Assembly: GCA_964651445.1 (NCBI GenBank)
Contig: CAZYYW010000002.1
Coordinates: forward strand, 1 to 64,000
Direction of reading: 5' to 3'
Origin: GCA-2746365 sp964651445
Lineage (GTDB): Bacteria; Pseudomonadota; Gammaproteobacteria; SZUA-229
Length of the DNA stretch: 64,000 nt
In this document: one piece after another, positions 24,421 through 31,848 of the stretch
Layout: each line of letters begins with the position of its first letter
How positions within the stretch are numbered: the first letter of the stretch is position 1
Program-made: the position numbers and the translations under genes
Notes under the pieces: model-generated
What the model was told of the DNA's origin: nothing
Seen by the model: only the letters and a program-made list of their open reading frames with translations
Database searches by the model: none

Positions 24421-24580
24421 TGTGCTCAATTGATTAAACGATTAATTGCTTCGATTAATTGCTTGGGGGCAAGGCTCATGGCTGAACATGGAGTGTTATA
24501 TGTGTTTTGCGGTTTTCCTGAGTTAAGACTCTTTCATCTATTAACCGGTGCCATTGATAACTTTGGCGCCGGTTTTTTTT
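24421..24580 (+). ncRNA. Candidate sigma54-dependent small RNA (about 160 nt)
   Basis: The segment lies between a sigma54-type promoter and an intrinsic terminator, with no plausible gene inside. It begins with a near-tandem 13-base repeat (GATTAATTGCTTC, then GATTAATTGCTTG), followed by small hairpins such as CTTG-GGGG-CAAG, then an unpaired U/G-rich stretch and the terminator stem. It does not resemble GlmY/GlmZ, Qrr, CrcZ or 6S RNA as I know them. The start site is inferred from the promoter. Targets cannot be read from the sequence. Confidence 0.5.
24543..24580 (+). terminator. Rho-independent terminator of the small-RNA candidate
   Basis: AACCGGTGCC at 24543-24552 pairs with GGCGCCGGTT at 24565-24574 (one G-U pair), with a 12-base loop, followed by an eight-T tract through 24580. 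This is the strongest intrinsic terminator in the window. Confidence 0.88.
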
Positions 24581-24581
24581 G

Positions 24582-24767
24582 GTCTATGCCATAACAAAAG
24601 GACATAAAGATATGACACAGAGTCACAGAGTGTGTTTAAAGTTACGCACGGCTACTACAGATAACTCTCAATAGCATCAAGATTGGTGACTCTATATAAA
24701 CGTTATAAATTATAACTCTGTGACCTCTGTGGTCTCTGTGTCTATAAAAATAGATGTACTGCCCACT
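24582..24767. repeat. CACAGAG-motif element (family 2, copy A)
   Basis: About 185 bases, homologous in inverse orientation to the element at 57107-57356. Shared landmarks are GTCTATGCC, CATAAAGATAT, the CACAGAGTCACAGAG direct repeats, CATCAAGATTGGTGA, ACCTCTGTGGTCTCTGTG and a terminal TGCCCACT. The two ends are imperfect inverted repeats around ATAGACACAGAG. It is non-coding. It abuts copy B of the family 1 element with no gap. Confidence 0.8.
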
Positions 24768-24934
24768 TAAGGAACCTCTGAATAAGTCGTGAATCGGCAT
24801 CTTGCAGGTTAGCTTATCCTGCTTCCGCGTTGTGAAACTTCGCAATAGCCAGCTATTACGCGCGTTCCACGCCTTGAACCAGAACAAGCTAATCTGCAAT
24901 CTGCTCGACTCAGACTTGTTCAGAGGCTCCTTAA
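24767..24934. repeat. MITE-like element (family 1, copy B), 168 bases
   Basis: The near-exact reverse complement of the copy at 12128-12295, starting TTAAGGAACC and ending GGCTCCTTAA. High identity between the two copies implies recent movement or conversion. It lies 80 bases before uup. The remainder up to uup contains only a probable -10 (TAAAAT at 25003-25008). Confidence 0.88.
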
Positions 24935-25014
24935 ATGACACCGATCTTTTTTTGGCGTAAATATTTGTGTGGCACATCACTAGTAAGTCGCCAGCGATGC
25001 TGTAAAATCCGCCC

Positions 25015-26904
25015 ATGTCACTCATTCGATTACGCAATATCCAGGTTAGTTTTGGCGGTCCTGCCATTTTAGAAAGCATCAGTGTGTCCATAGAAGCCGG
25101 CGAACGCCTGTGCTTGCTAGGCCGAAACGGCACAGGGAAATCCACCTTATTAAAAGTCATCTCCGGTGAGATAAAAGCCGACAGTGGTGATTTTGAAAGT
25201 AAGCAGAATCTAAAAATTGCCGTGCTAGACCAGGAGCCGCGGGGCGATTTAGAAGGCAGCATTTTTGATGTGGTGGCAATGGGCTTAGGTAAAAATGCAA
25301 AATTGCTGCAAGATTATCACCATGCCCTGCATAACTTTACTGAAAATCATAACGATCAGACCACGGCTGAGTTGGGGCGGGCGCAGAATCAGGTGGATAT
25401 TCACAACGCCTGGCAGCTGAACCAGCAGGTCGAAGAAGTATTAAGCCGTATGCAACTCGATGGTGATGCGGATTATGGCTCACTTTCCGGCGGCATGAAA
25501 CGTCGCGTTCTGCTGGCAAAAGCGCTGGTCATAAAACCCGATATTTTGCTACTGGACGAACCCACCAATCACCTTGATCTAGCTGCCATTCAATGGCTGG
25601 AAGAGCAGTTGCTGAACTACAAAGGTGCGCTCATGTTCATTACTCATGACCGCTCGTTCATGCGTAAATTATCCACCTGTATTATTGAACTCGACCGCGG
25701 TCGCCTGACCAGTTACCCCGGTAATTACGATACCTATCTACGGCGAAAAGCCGAAGCGTTGCATGCCGAAGAAATGGAAAATGCGCATTTTGACAAAAAA
25801 TTAGCACAGGAAGAAGTCTGGATTCGTCAAGGAATCAAAGCGCGTCGTACACGAAATGAAGGCAGGGTACGCGCATTGGAAAAAATGCGGTCAGAACGTA
25901 ACCAGCGACGCAATCAGGTGGGCAAGGTTAACATGAACGTAGCGCAGGCTGATCGTTCGGGCAAACTGGTTGCCGAAGCGGAAAATGTTAGTTTTGATTA
26001 TGAGGGTAGAGTACTCATACAAGGCTTAACTGCCACCATTTTACGCGGCGATAAAATAGGCATTATTGGTCCCAACGGCGTTGGCAAAACAACCTTGCTG
26101 CGCTTGCTGCTAGGTGAACTGGAACCCAGTGCCGGCAGTATTAAAAATGGCACAAAACTCGAAGTTGCCTATTTCGATCAGTTTCGCTCACAATTAGATG
26201 ATAATGCCAGTGTTATTGATAACTTGTCGCAGGGCAGAGAATTTGTCGAAATCAACGGCAAGCAGAAACATGTTATCGGTTACCTGCAAGATTTTCTGTT
26301 TGCGCCAGAACGCGCGCGTTCGCCAGTGAGTATGTTATCCGGCGGTGAGCGTAATCGTTTGTTGCTGGCACGGTTATTTTCCAAAGCATCGAATATATTG
26401 GTGATGGACGAGCCAACCAATGATCTTGATATTGAAACGCTAGAGTTGCTTGAAGAACTGGTGATGGACTACAAAGGAACCGTACTACTGGTGAGCCATG
26501 ATCGCGAGTTTGTTAATAATGTCGTCACCAGTACCCTGGTTTTTGAAGGTGATGCCCAGGTTAATGAATATGTCGGTGGTTATGATGACTGGTTAAAACA
26601 ATCTCAGTCTAGTAATAAAAAGGCAAAGCAGTCGAAAAAAAATGAGTCGGATGCCGCATTGAGAACAACGGACAAAGCCAAATCAGAGAGCAAGAAGCTG
26701 AGTTACAAAGATCAGCAAGAATTGGATGCGCTACCGGCACAGATTCAAACATTGGAAGGTGAAGTAGAAGTTTTACAGAGCGCCATGGCTGATGAAGCCT
26801 TTTATAAGCAGGAAAAGCAACAGATTATGAAAGTGCAAAAACAAATGGAAGATTGTCAGGCTAAGTTGGCGCACTGCTATACTCGTTGGGAAGTGCTGGA
26901 TTAG
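25015..26904 (+). CDS. uup: ABC-F ATPase Uup
   Basis: A 629-residue cytoplasmic protein with two ABC cassettes and no membrane domain. Cassette 1: GRNGTGKST, signature LSGGMKRRVLLAKAL, Walker B LLLDEPTNHLD. Cassette 2: GPNGVGKTT, LSGGERNRLLLARLF, VMDEPTNDLD. A linker (about 240-310) and a C-terminal coiled coil (about 560-629, ELDALPAQIQTLEGEVEVLQ) are diagnostic for Uup within ABC-F. These proteins act on ribosomes, and Uup influences transposon excision and branched DNA. The start agrees with the family (MSLIRLRN). The -10-like TAAAAT at 25003 would put the transcription start almost on the ATG. Confidence 0.94.
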   Translation: MSLIRLRNIQVSFGGPAILESISVSIEAGERLCLLGRNGTGKSTLLKVISGEIKADSGDFESKQNLKIAVLDQEPRGDLEGSIFDVVAMGLGKNAKLLQDYHHALHNFTENHNDQTTAELGRAQNQVDIHNAWQLNQQVEEVLSRMQLDGDADYGSLSGGMKRRVLLAKALVIKPDILLLDEPTNHLDLAAIQWLEEQLLNYKGALMFITHDRSFMRKLSTCIIELDRGRLTSYPGNYDTYLRRKAEALHAEEMENAHFDKKLAQEEVWIRQGIKARRTRNEGRVRALEKMRSERNQRRNQVGKVNMNVAQADRSGKLVAEAENVSFDYEGRVLIQGLTATILRGDKIGIIGPNGVGKTTLLRLLLGELEPSAGSIKNGTKLEVAYFDQFRSQLDDNASVIDNLSQGREFVEINGKQKHVIGYLQDFLFAPERARSPVSMLSGGERNRLLLARLFSKASNILVMDEPTNDLDIETLELLEELVMDYKGTVLLVSHDREFVNNVVTSTLVFEGDAQVNEYVGGYDDWLKQSQSSNKKAKQSKKNESDAALRTTDKAKSESKKLSYKDQQELDALPAQIQTLEGEVEVLQSAMADEAFYKQEKQQIMKVQKQMEDCQAKLAHCYTRWEVLD

Positions 26905-26948
26905 AATTGTGAGCGGGATCTGCACGTGCTTTTTATAATACAGGGTGA

Positions 26949-27722
26949 ATGATGAGAAAAATCAAAATAACCATCATGTTTATTGCTTGTGCGTTTATTT
27001 GTTTGCCGTCATTTAATTTAATGGCCGAGCAAACAGGTTTTCGCGGTAAGGTATTAAAGTTTAACGGCGATGTTGAAATCATTAACGCCAAGGGCGAGAA
27101 ACGCATGGTTAATAAAATTAATCAGCCGTTAAATGAAATGGACACCATTGTGACTAAAAAAGGCGCGCGTATTGTCGTGCAATTTGATGATGGTTCGCTC
27201 TCTGTACTCGATGAAAAAAGCCGTTTGCGGGTAGAGCAGAGCAGTTGGTTTTCTTACCTTGGTGGTAAGGTCTACTTCACCTTTAAAAAAGTGTTCGGTA
27301 AACCTCGTCACGTCAAAACACGCGCCGCTACTATTGGCATTCGCGGCACAACCTTTATTATCAGTGAGACTGAAAACCAAGGTGGCGAGTCAGTGGCATT
27401 AAAAGAAGGTCTGTTAGATATAGAATCCACCGGTCCGGCATTTGAAATTCACAAGAAAAAAGTTGTCGATGAATTTGCACAGTTTAAGCAGCAGCACCAG
27501 CAGGCAAAACAGGCAATGAACAACGAATTTGAACAGTACAAACAACAAACACAAAAAGACTTTGTCGAATATCGCCGCCAGTTTACATTGCAGCCAAATC
27601 GCGTAATCAGCCTGTCAGGTTTTCGCGTAGACGAAACCGCAATGACCGATACCAACCGTGCCGACTTCGCAGCGTTTGAAGCAGAAGCAGAAGATTTACT
27701 AAGGCAGTTCAGATCGCAGTAA
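26949..27722 (+). CDS. Secreted FecR-domain protein
   Basis: A 257-residue protein with a signal peptide (about 1-25), then a FecR domain (about 28-150: GDVEIINAKGEKRMVN, ITKKGARIVVQFDDGSL with minor variation, and TRAATIGIRGTTFII). A Gln-rich helical region follows (about 165-205, FAQFKQQHQQAKQAMNNEF) and a C-terminal segment. FecR domains occur in anti-sigma regulators and in secreted carbohydrate or envelope proteins; without a membrane helix and sigma gene this one is of the secreted type. Its exact role is unknown. It follows uup by 44 bases. Confidence 0.85.
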   Translation: MMRKIKITIMFIACAFICLPSFNLMAEQTGFRGKVLKFNGDVEIINAKGEKRMVNKINQPLNEMDTIVTKKGARIVVQFDDGSLSVLDEKSRLRVEQSSWFSYLGGKVYFTFKKVFGKPRHVKTRAATIGIRGTTFIISETENQGGESVALKEGLLDIESTGPAFEIHKKKVVDEFAQFKQQHQQAKQAMNNEFEQYKQQTQKDFVEYRRQFTLQPNRVISLSGFRVDETAMTDTNRADFAAFEAEAEDLLRQFRSQ

Positions 27723-27774
27723 AACGATTAGAAAATGTGCTATATCCGGCCTAGCTTTAAGATATTGTTTGACG

Positions 27775-28707
27775 TCACTCACTGGCTGTAAGCTTAAAAG
27801 CCTCGCGCTGTTTTTTTGTGCCGTGCAACAACACCCAATCCTCCTCAAAAATCGGCGCATCCATATCAAAATACTGACAGTATATTTCAATCAAGGGTGT
27901 AGCCTGTTCTCTTAATATGCCCGATAAAACAATGTCACCATTCGCCTGTGTGTGCTGTGCCAATGTGGGTGCCAGTTCAGCCAACGGGCCACTGAGGATA
28001 TTGGCGAGTACTAGCGGGTACTGTGTGTTTGCGTGTTGTGCAAAGTAGTCATCGACCCGATAGGTGATGATTTTGTTGTTTACCTGATTCACTTTTGCAT
28101 TGCTGTGCGTGGCGAGTAAAGCCTGTGGGTCTATATCAACCGCATCAGCGTGTGCAGCGCCTAACATACAAGCTGCAATGGCTAAAATGCCTGAGCCACA
28201 ACCATAATCCAGAACGGACGTTTGTTGCTGAATGTTTTGATCTAACCAGCGTAAACATAATGCAGTGGTGGGGTGGGTGCCAGTGCCAAAGGCAAGGCCG
28301 GGGTCGAGTCGCAGGTTGACGGCGTCTGCTTGTGGCGGTTCAATGTGTAGCGGGCATACCCATAAGCGGCTGCCAAATTGCATTTCGTGGTAGTGCTCCA
28401 TCCAAGCGCGTGTCCAGTTCTGGTCTGGTAAAATTTCGCCGTGACAACTAAATTCTGTGACTGTTTGATGTTGCTTTAGGCATTGCTCTAGACTGCTCAA
28501 CAAGCTTTGCTGATTGTCCTGAAAATCGAACAAACCGGTTAGGGTAACCGACTCCCAAACCGGGGTTTCGTCAGGTGCCGGTTCCAAGATAGGCTGATTA
28601 GCCGCATCGGTTAGGGTGACGGTATGTGCGCCGATGGAAAACAAACAGTCCTCCGTCGATTCGGCGTGATTTTTTGTGGTGTTAACGGCAATTTGCAACC
28701 AGTTCAT
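27775..28707 (-). CDS. prmA: Ribosomal protein L11 methyltransferase
   Basis: A 310-residue SAM-dependent enzyme that trimethylates lysines and the N-terminus of L11. It shows the N-terminal substrate domain (about 1-100) and a class I methyltransferase domain with LRLDPGLAFGTGTHPTTALC, the SAM loop SVLDYGCGSGILAIAAC, ADAVDIDPQAL, and LVLANILSGPLAELAP containing the NxxxxPL catalytic region. The length is slightly above the E. coli enzyme. It converges with the FecR-domain gene. Confidence 0.95.
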   Translation of the reverse strand: MNWLQIAVNTTKNHAESTEDCLFSIGAHTVTLTDAANQPILEPAPDETPVWESVTLTGLFDFQDNQQSLLSSLEQCLKQHQTVTEFSCHGEILPDQNWTRAWMEHYHEMQFGSRLWVCPLHIEPPQADAVNLRLDPGLAFGTGTHPTTALCLRWLDQNIQQQTSVLDYGCGSGILAIAACMLGAAHADAVDIDPQALLATHSNAKVNQVNNKIITYRVDDYFAQHANTQYPLVLANILSGPLAELAPTLAQHTQANGDIVLSGILREQATPLIEIYCQYFDMDAPIFEEDWVLLHGTKKQREAFKLTASE

Positions 28708-28845
28708 GGGGTTTCTACTTATAGTAATTGATGGATGATCGGTGTAGCCTAACTGATAGTTTGCAGTGCGTAATTAAAAAATTCTGCCATGATACATATA
28801 GGTATTAGGGTAAACCGTGCTGCGGAGTGATTGTTGGAGAGATTT

Positions 28846-29313
28846 ATGGATACACAGACCTATCAAAAAGCGAAGGATGCACTTAAAGTGAAGGATTATA
28901 AAGCCGCTGAACGTGCTTTTAAAACCGCATTAGAATCTATTGATGATGGTCATAAGCAGTACAGCAACGTGCTTTCATATTATGGTTTGGCGCAGGTGCT
29001 CAATTCTAACAGTAATGGTTTGTTGATGTGCCGTGACGCTGCCAGTAATGAAGTTTTTGAAGGTGAAGTGTTTTTGAATCTGGCTTGTGCAGAATGGCAA
29101 AGTGGTAATCGAAAACGCGCTGTAGATGTTATTCGCCATGGCGTGAAAATTGATGCAGACAATGAGCAATTAAATCGTGCCTGTGCAAAACTCGACTGCC
29201 GCCGAAAATGTTGTTTTGGTTTTTTACCGCGTGGTCACAAACTTAACCGCTTGGTGGGGCGCTTATTTCGTCGCCCGAGCCCTGTCACTACGGTACATAG
29301 TCTGTTGTATTAG
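28846..29313 (+). CDS. Small TPR-like helical protein
   Basis: From the ATG at 28846 (GGAGAG ribosome-binding site seven bases upstream) the protein has 155 residues. Paired helices repeat with TPR character: TYQKAKDALKVKDYKAAERA, YSNVLSYYGLAQVLNSNSNG, FLNLACAEWQSGNRKRAVDV and NEQLNRACAKLDCRRKCC. The C-terminus is Cys- and Arg-rich (CRRKCCFGFLPRGH, GRLFRRPS). Such proteins usually bind partners. No signal peptide is seen. It is a single gene between prmA and rnpB. Confidence 0.75.
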   Translation: MDTQTYQKAKDALKVKDYKAAERAFKTALESIDDGHKQYSNVLSYYGLAQVLNSNSNGLLMCRDAASNEVFEGEVFLNLACAEWQSGNRKRAVDVIRHGVKIDADNEQLNRACAKLDCRRKCCFGFLPRGHKLNRLVGRLFRRPSPVTTVHSLLY

Positions 29314-29426
29314 TCGCCGCCGTTTTTGTTGTCTGTCTGGTTTCTCCGTAAAGCGTTTTTTTAAAAATTGCCCTGATTATGGGTAGTAGTTACTGCTTTA
29401 AAAATGCAAATGAAGTGAAATTTGTG

Positions 29427-29432
29427 TAAAAT
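29427..29432 (+). promoter_or_regulatory. -10 element of rnpB
   Basis: TAAAAT ends seven bases before the inferred first base of RNase P RNA (29440), as expected for a -10 element. The -35 region at about 29404-29409 is weak. Confidence 0.55.
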
Positions 29433-29439
29433 CTAGCCT

Positions 29440-29815
29440 GGGAGTTGGCTAGGCAATCGCGCTGGATAATATTCGTATTATTCGGGGAGGAAAGTCCGGG
29501 CTCCGCAGGACAGAGTGCCAGGTAATGCCTGGGGGGTGAAAGCCTACGGAAAGTGCAGCAGAAAATAAACCGCCCAGTCTCTAAATCACTTAGTGATTTA
29601 GAGACTGGGTAAGGGTGAAATGGTGCGGTAAGAGCGCACCGCGCAACGGGTAACCGCTTGTGGCAAGGTAAACCCCACTCGGAGCAAGACCAAATAGGGG
29701 AACATAATGCGTGGTCCGCGCTGTTCCCGGGTAGGTTGCTTGAGGTGCATGGTGACATGTTACCCAGATGAATGATTGCCCACGACAGAACCCGGCTTAT
29801 CGGCTGGCTCCCTCC
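29440..29815 (+). ncRNA. rnpB: RNase P RNA, type A
   Basis: Catalytic RNA of tRNA 5' processing. Conserved core segments are all present in order: GAGGAAAGTCCGGGCTCC, GTGCCAGGTAATGCCTGGGG, the GGTAAGGGTGAAA-type region, GGTGCGGTAAGAGCGCACCG, GGAGCAAGACCAAATAGGGG, CGGGTAGG-TGCTTGAG, and ACGACAGAACCCGGCTTATC near the 3' end. The ends pair as P1 (GGGAG with CTCCC), which sets the boundaries. P12 is an uninterrupted 17-pair helix (29573-29609), longer and cleaner than in E. coli. Confidence 0.97.
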
Positions 29816-29825
29816 AAATTAAGAT

Positions 29826-29886
29826 TATCAGTAAGGTGGAAATAACACCGGCATAACCAGAGCTTCTGGGTTTGCCATTACTGATA
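29826..29886 (+). other. Three-way-junction-like inverted repeat downstream of rnpB
   Basis: TATCAGTAA at 29826-29834 pairs perfectly with TTACTGATA at 29878-29886. The enclosed sequence contains two further hairpins: GGTG-GAAATAA-CACC at 29835-29849, and AACCAGA-GCT-TCTGG(G)TT at 29855-29872. There is no T-tract. It may be a structured 3' region of the rnpB transcript or a small repeat element. The rest of the 359-base gap to mraZ holds the mra promoter. Confidence 0.55.
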
Positions 29887-30052
29887 GTTGCCGTCTGCAT
29901 ATCCCTTCTATACTTAAAGTAAAACGTTAGCTTTGACAATCAAGCTAATGATTTAATAAGCATATCCTGTATTAGTTCTTCCTGTTTTTCTTAATTACCC
30001 GCTAAGTTGCTGGCAGCTATAGATTTTTTTACATTTGATGGCAGAAAAAGGC

Positions 30053-30113
30053 TTGCATTAGGGGGGCAAAATACCTATAGTGTCAATATGTGGGGGAAAG
30101 TGGGGAATTGTGG
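30053..30113 (+). promoter_or_regulatory. mra promoter with three MraZ-type boxes
   Basis: TTGCAT (30053-30058) and TATAGT (30076-30081), spaced by 17 bases, form a sigma70 promoter with predicted start near 30088. Directly on the start site lie GTGGG at 30090-30094, GTGGG at 30100-30104 and GTGG at 30110-30113, a ten-base period. MraZ is known to bind such repeats and repress its own operon, so this is the expected autoregulatory operator. Confidence 0.8.
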
Positions 30114-30174
30114 TTTTTGTTGCTTATCTCATCCCTGTACCGGTTTGGCAAGATAAAGGAAACAATAGCAAAAA

Positions 30175-30633
30175 ATGCACTTCCGCGGTATCAATAATAT
30201 AACGCTCGACGCTAAAGGCAGAATGGCACTGCCGGCGCGTTATCGTGAGCGCCTGCTGGAAAGCTGTGGCGGCCGCCTGATTGTTACTGTTGATCAGGAT
30301 CATTGTTTGCTGGTGTACCCTCTGCCTGAGTGGGAAGTCATTGAAGAAAAATTAATTAACCTGCCTAGCTTAAACAAACAGTCACGTCTATTGCAACGTT
30401 TATTAATTGGTCACGCCACTGATTTGGAAATGGACGGTCAGGGCAGGATATTGTTACCAGCAATGTTGCGTGAATATGCAGGTTTAAAGAAAAAAGCGGT
30501 TTTGATTGGCCAGGGCAAAAAACTGGAAATCTGGGACGAGGATACTTGGGCGCAGAGTCAGGAAGAATGGGTGGCGGCTGTGCAGGCTGATGAAGGCGGA
30601 CTTCCGGCGGCGCTGGAAGAATTGTCACTTTAG
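30175..30633 (+). CDS. mraZ: Transcriptional regulator MraZ
   Basis: First gene of the dcw cluster. The 152-residue protein has two SpoVT/AbrB-like halves, each with the DxxGR motif: ITLDAKGRMALPARYRE near residue 10-25 and LEMDGQGRILLPAMLRE near 85-100. MraZ assembles as a ring and represses its own promoter through GTGGG repeats, which are visible upstream. The start ATG gives the family start MHFRGINNI. It is followed by rsmH after seven bases. Confidence 0.97.
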   Translation: MHFRGINNITLDAKGRMALPARYRERLLESCGGRLIVTVDQDHCLLVYPLPEWEVIEEKLINLPSLNKQSRLLQRLLIGHATDLEMDGQGRILLPAMLREYAGLKKKAVLIGQGKKLEIWDEDTWAQSQEEWVAAVQADEGGLPAALEELSL

Positions 30634-30640
30634 CTTAGGC

Positions 30641-31573
30641 ATGGACGAATTTAACCACCAGCCAGTGCTTTTAGATGAGGCGCTGGTGTCGCTGAATATT
30701 CGTCCATCGGGTAATTATATTGATGCAACGTTTGGTCGAGGTGGTCATAGCCGCGCCATTTTGCAGCAGTTAAATGAATCGGGAAGACTGATCGCGTTGG
30801 ATCAGGATCCAGAGGCCGTCGCTTTTGCCCGTCAGGCATTTGCAGACGAGCCGCGTTTAACCATTGAACACTGTAACTTCGATCAGGTGGCAACCGTGGT
30901 TGAGGAAATTGGGCTGAGTGGAAAAATTGATGGCGTTTTAATGGACCTTGGGGTTTCATCGCCACAGCTTGATGACGCGCAGCGCGGATTCAGTTTTTTA
31001 CGTTCAGGGCCATTGGATATGCGTATGGATACGGAGCAAGGAGTAACCGCCGCGCAATGGCTGGCCAGAGTAAAACTGGCAGACCTCATAATTGTTCTCA
31101 AAAAATACGGTGAAGAAAAATTCGCCAAAAGAATTGCAACAGCAATTATAGAAATCCGTGAGCAGCGTGAAATTACGCAAACCGTCGATCTAGCTGAGAT
31201 CATTTCAAATGCAATTCCTGTAAAAGAAAAACACAAACATCCTGCGACAAGAAGCTTTCAGGCGATACGGATTTACGTGAATCAAGAATTACATTCAGTT
31301 GAACAAGGTTTGAAAGAGGCGGTTTCAGTGCTGGCAAAGGGCGGGCGTTTGTCCGTTATTAGTTTTCATTCACTGGAAGACCGAATCGTGAAACGATTTA
31401 TGCGTGATCTCTCCAGCCGGCCAAAACTTCCGGCTGGACTGCCTGTTATGGAAGCGGATATAGAAGTGCCTTTTCGCCTGATAGCAAAACCTGTGGTCGC
31501 GGGCAAACAGGAACTGGCAGTTAATCCAAGAGCAAGAAGTGCGCGATTGCGCGTATTGGAGAGGCGAAAATGA
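30641..31573 (+). CDS. rsmH: 16S rRNA m4C1402 methyltransferase RsmH
   Basis: A 310-residue SAM-dependent enzyme modifying C1402 of 16S rRNA. From the ATG at 30641: NHQPVLLDEALVSLNI, SAM loop YIDATFGRGGHSRAIL, ALDQDPEAVAFA, GVLMDLGVSSPQLDD and RGFSF, and SVISFHSLEDRIVKRF near residue 245. The frame stays open upstream inside mraZ but conserved sequence begins at MDEFNHQP. It overlaps ftsL by four bases. Confidence 0.97.
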   Translation: MDEFNHQPVLLDEALVSLNIRPSGNYIDATFGRGGHSRAILQQLNESGRLIALDQDPEAVAFARQAFADEPRLTIEHCNFDQVATVVEEIGLSGKIDGVLMDLGVSSPQLDDAQRGFSFLRSGPLDMRMDTEQGVTAAQWLARVKLADLIIVLKKYGEEKFAKRIATAIIEIREQREITQTVDLAEIISNAIPVKEKHKHPATRSFQAIRIYVNQELHSVEQGLKEAVSVLAKGGRLSVISFHSLEDRIVKRFMRDLSSRPKLPAGLPVMEADIEVPFRLIAKPVVAGKQELAVNPRARSARLRVLERRK

Positions 31574-31848
31574 TCGAAAGACAAGGTGCATTAATAGTGG
31601 TTACGCTTATATTTAGTCTGGTTTTGGCTTCGGCAATATTGCTGGTTTACAGCAAGCATCAAAGCCGCAAACTTTTTGTTGAAGTGCAACAGCTTCGTTA
31701 TGAAATGGATGCTTTGAATACCGAATGGAGTCAGTTGCAACTGGAGCAAAGTGCCTGGTCGGGACACGGTCGAATAGAACGAGTGGCCAGGAAACAGTTA
31801 TCTATGATAATGCCAGAAGCTGGCGATGTGGTGTTTGTAAAACAGTGA
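31570..31848 (+). CDS. ftsL: Cell division protein FtsL
   Basis: A 92-residue bitopic membrane protein: a short cytoplasmic N-terminus, a membrane helix (about 9-28, ALIVVTLIFSLVLASAILLV), then a periplasmic coiled coil with leucine heptads (LFVEVQQLRYEMDALNTEWS). FtsL forms a complex with FtsB and FtsQ that activates FtsWI. Size and position between rsmH and ftsI identify it. Overlaps both neighbours. Confidence 0.93.
   Translation: MIERQGALIVVTLIFSLVLASAILLVYSKHQSRKLFVEVQQLRYEMDALNTEWSQLQLEQSAWSGHGRIERVARKQLSMIMPEAGDVVFVKQ

Noticed and set aside
24394..24594. 66-codon open frame in the small-RNA region
   Set aside because: It starts at the sigma54 box itself, so its start codon would lie upstream of the predicted transcript, and its end runs through the terminator hairpin.
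25003..25015. Leaderless transcript for uup
   Set aside because: The TAAAAT is well placed, but a -35 and start-site data are lacking and other promoters within the repeat are possible.
24642..25262. 206-codon minus-strand frame
   Set aside because: It runs through the family 1 repeat and antisense to uup, and has no family features.
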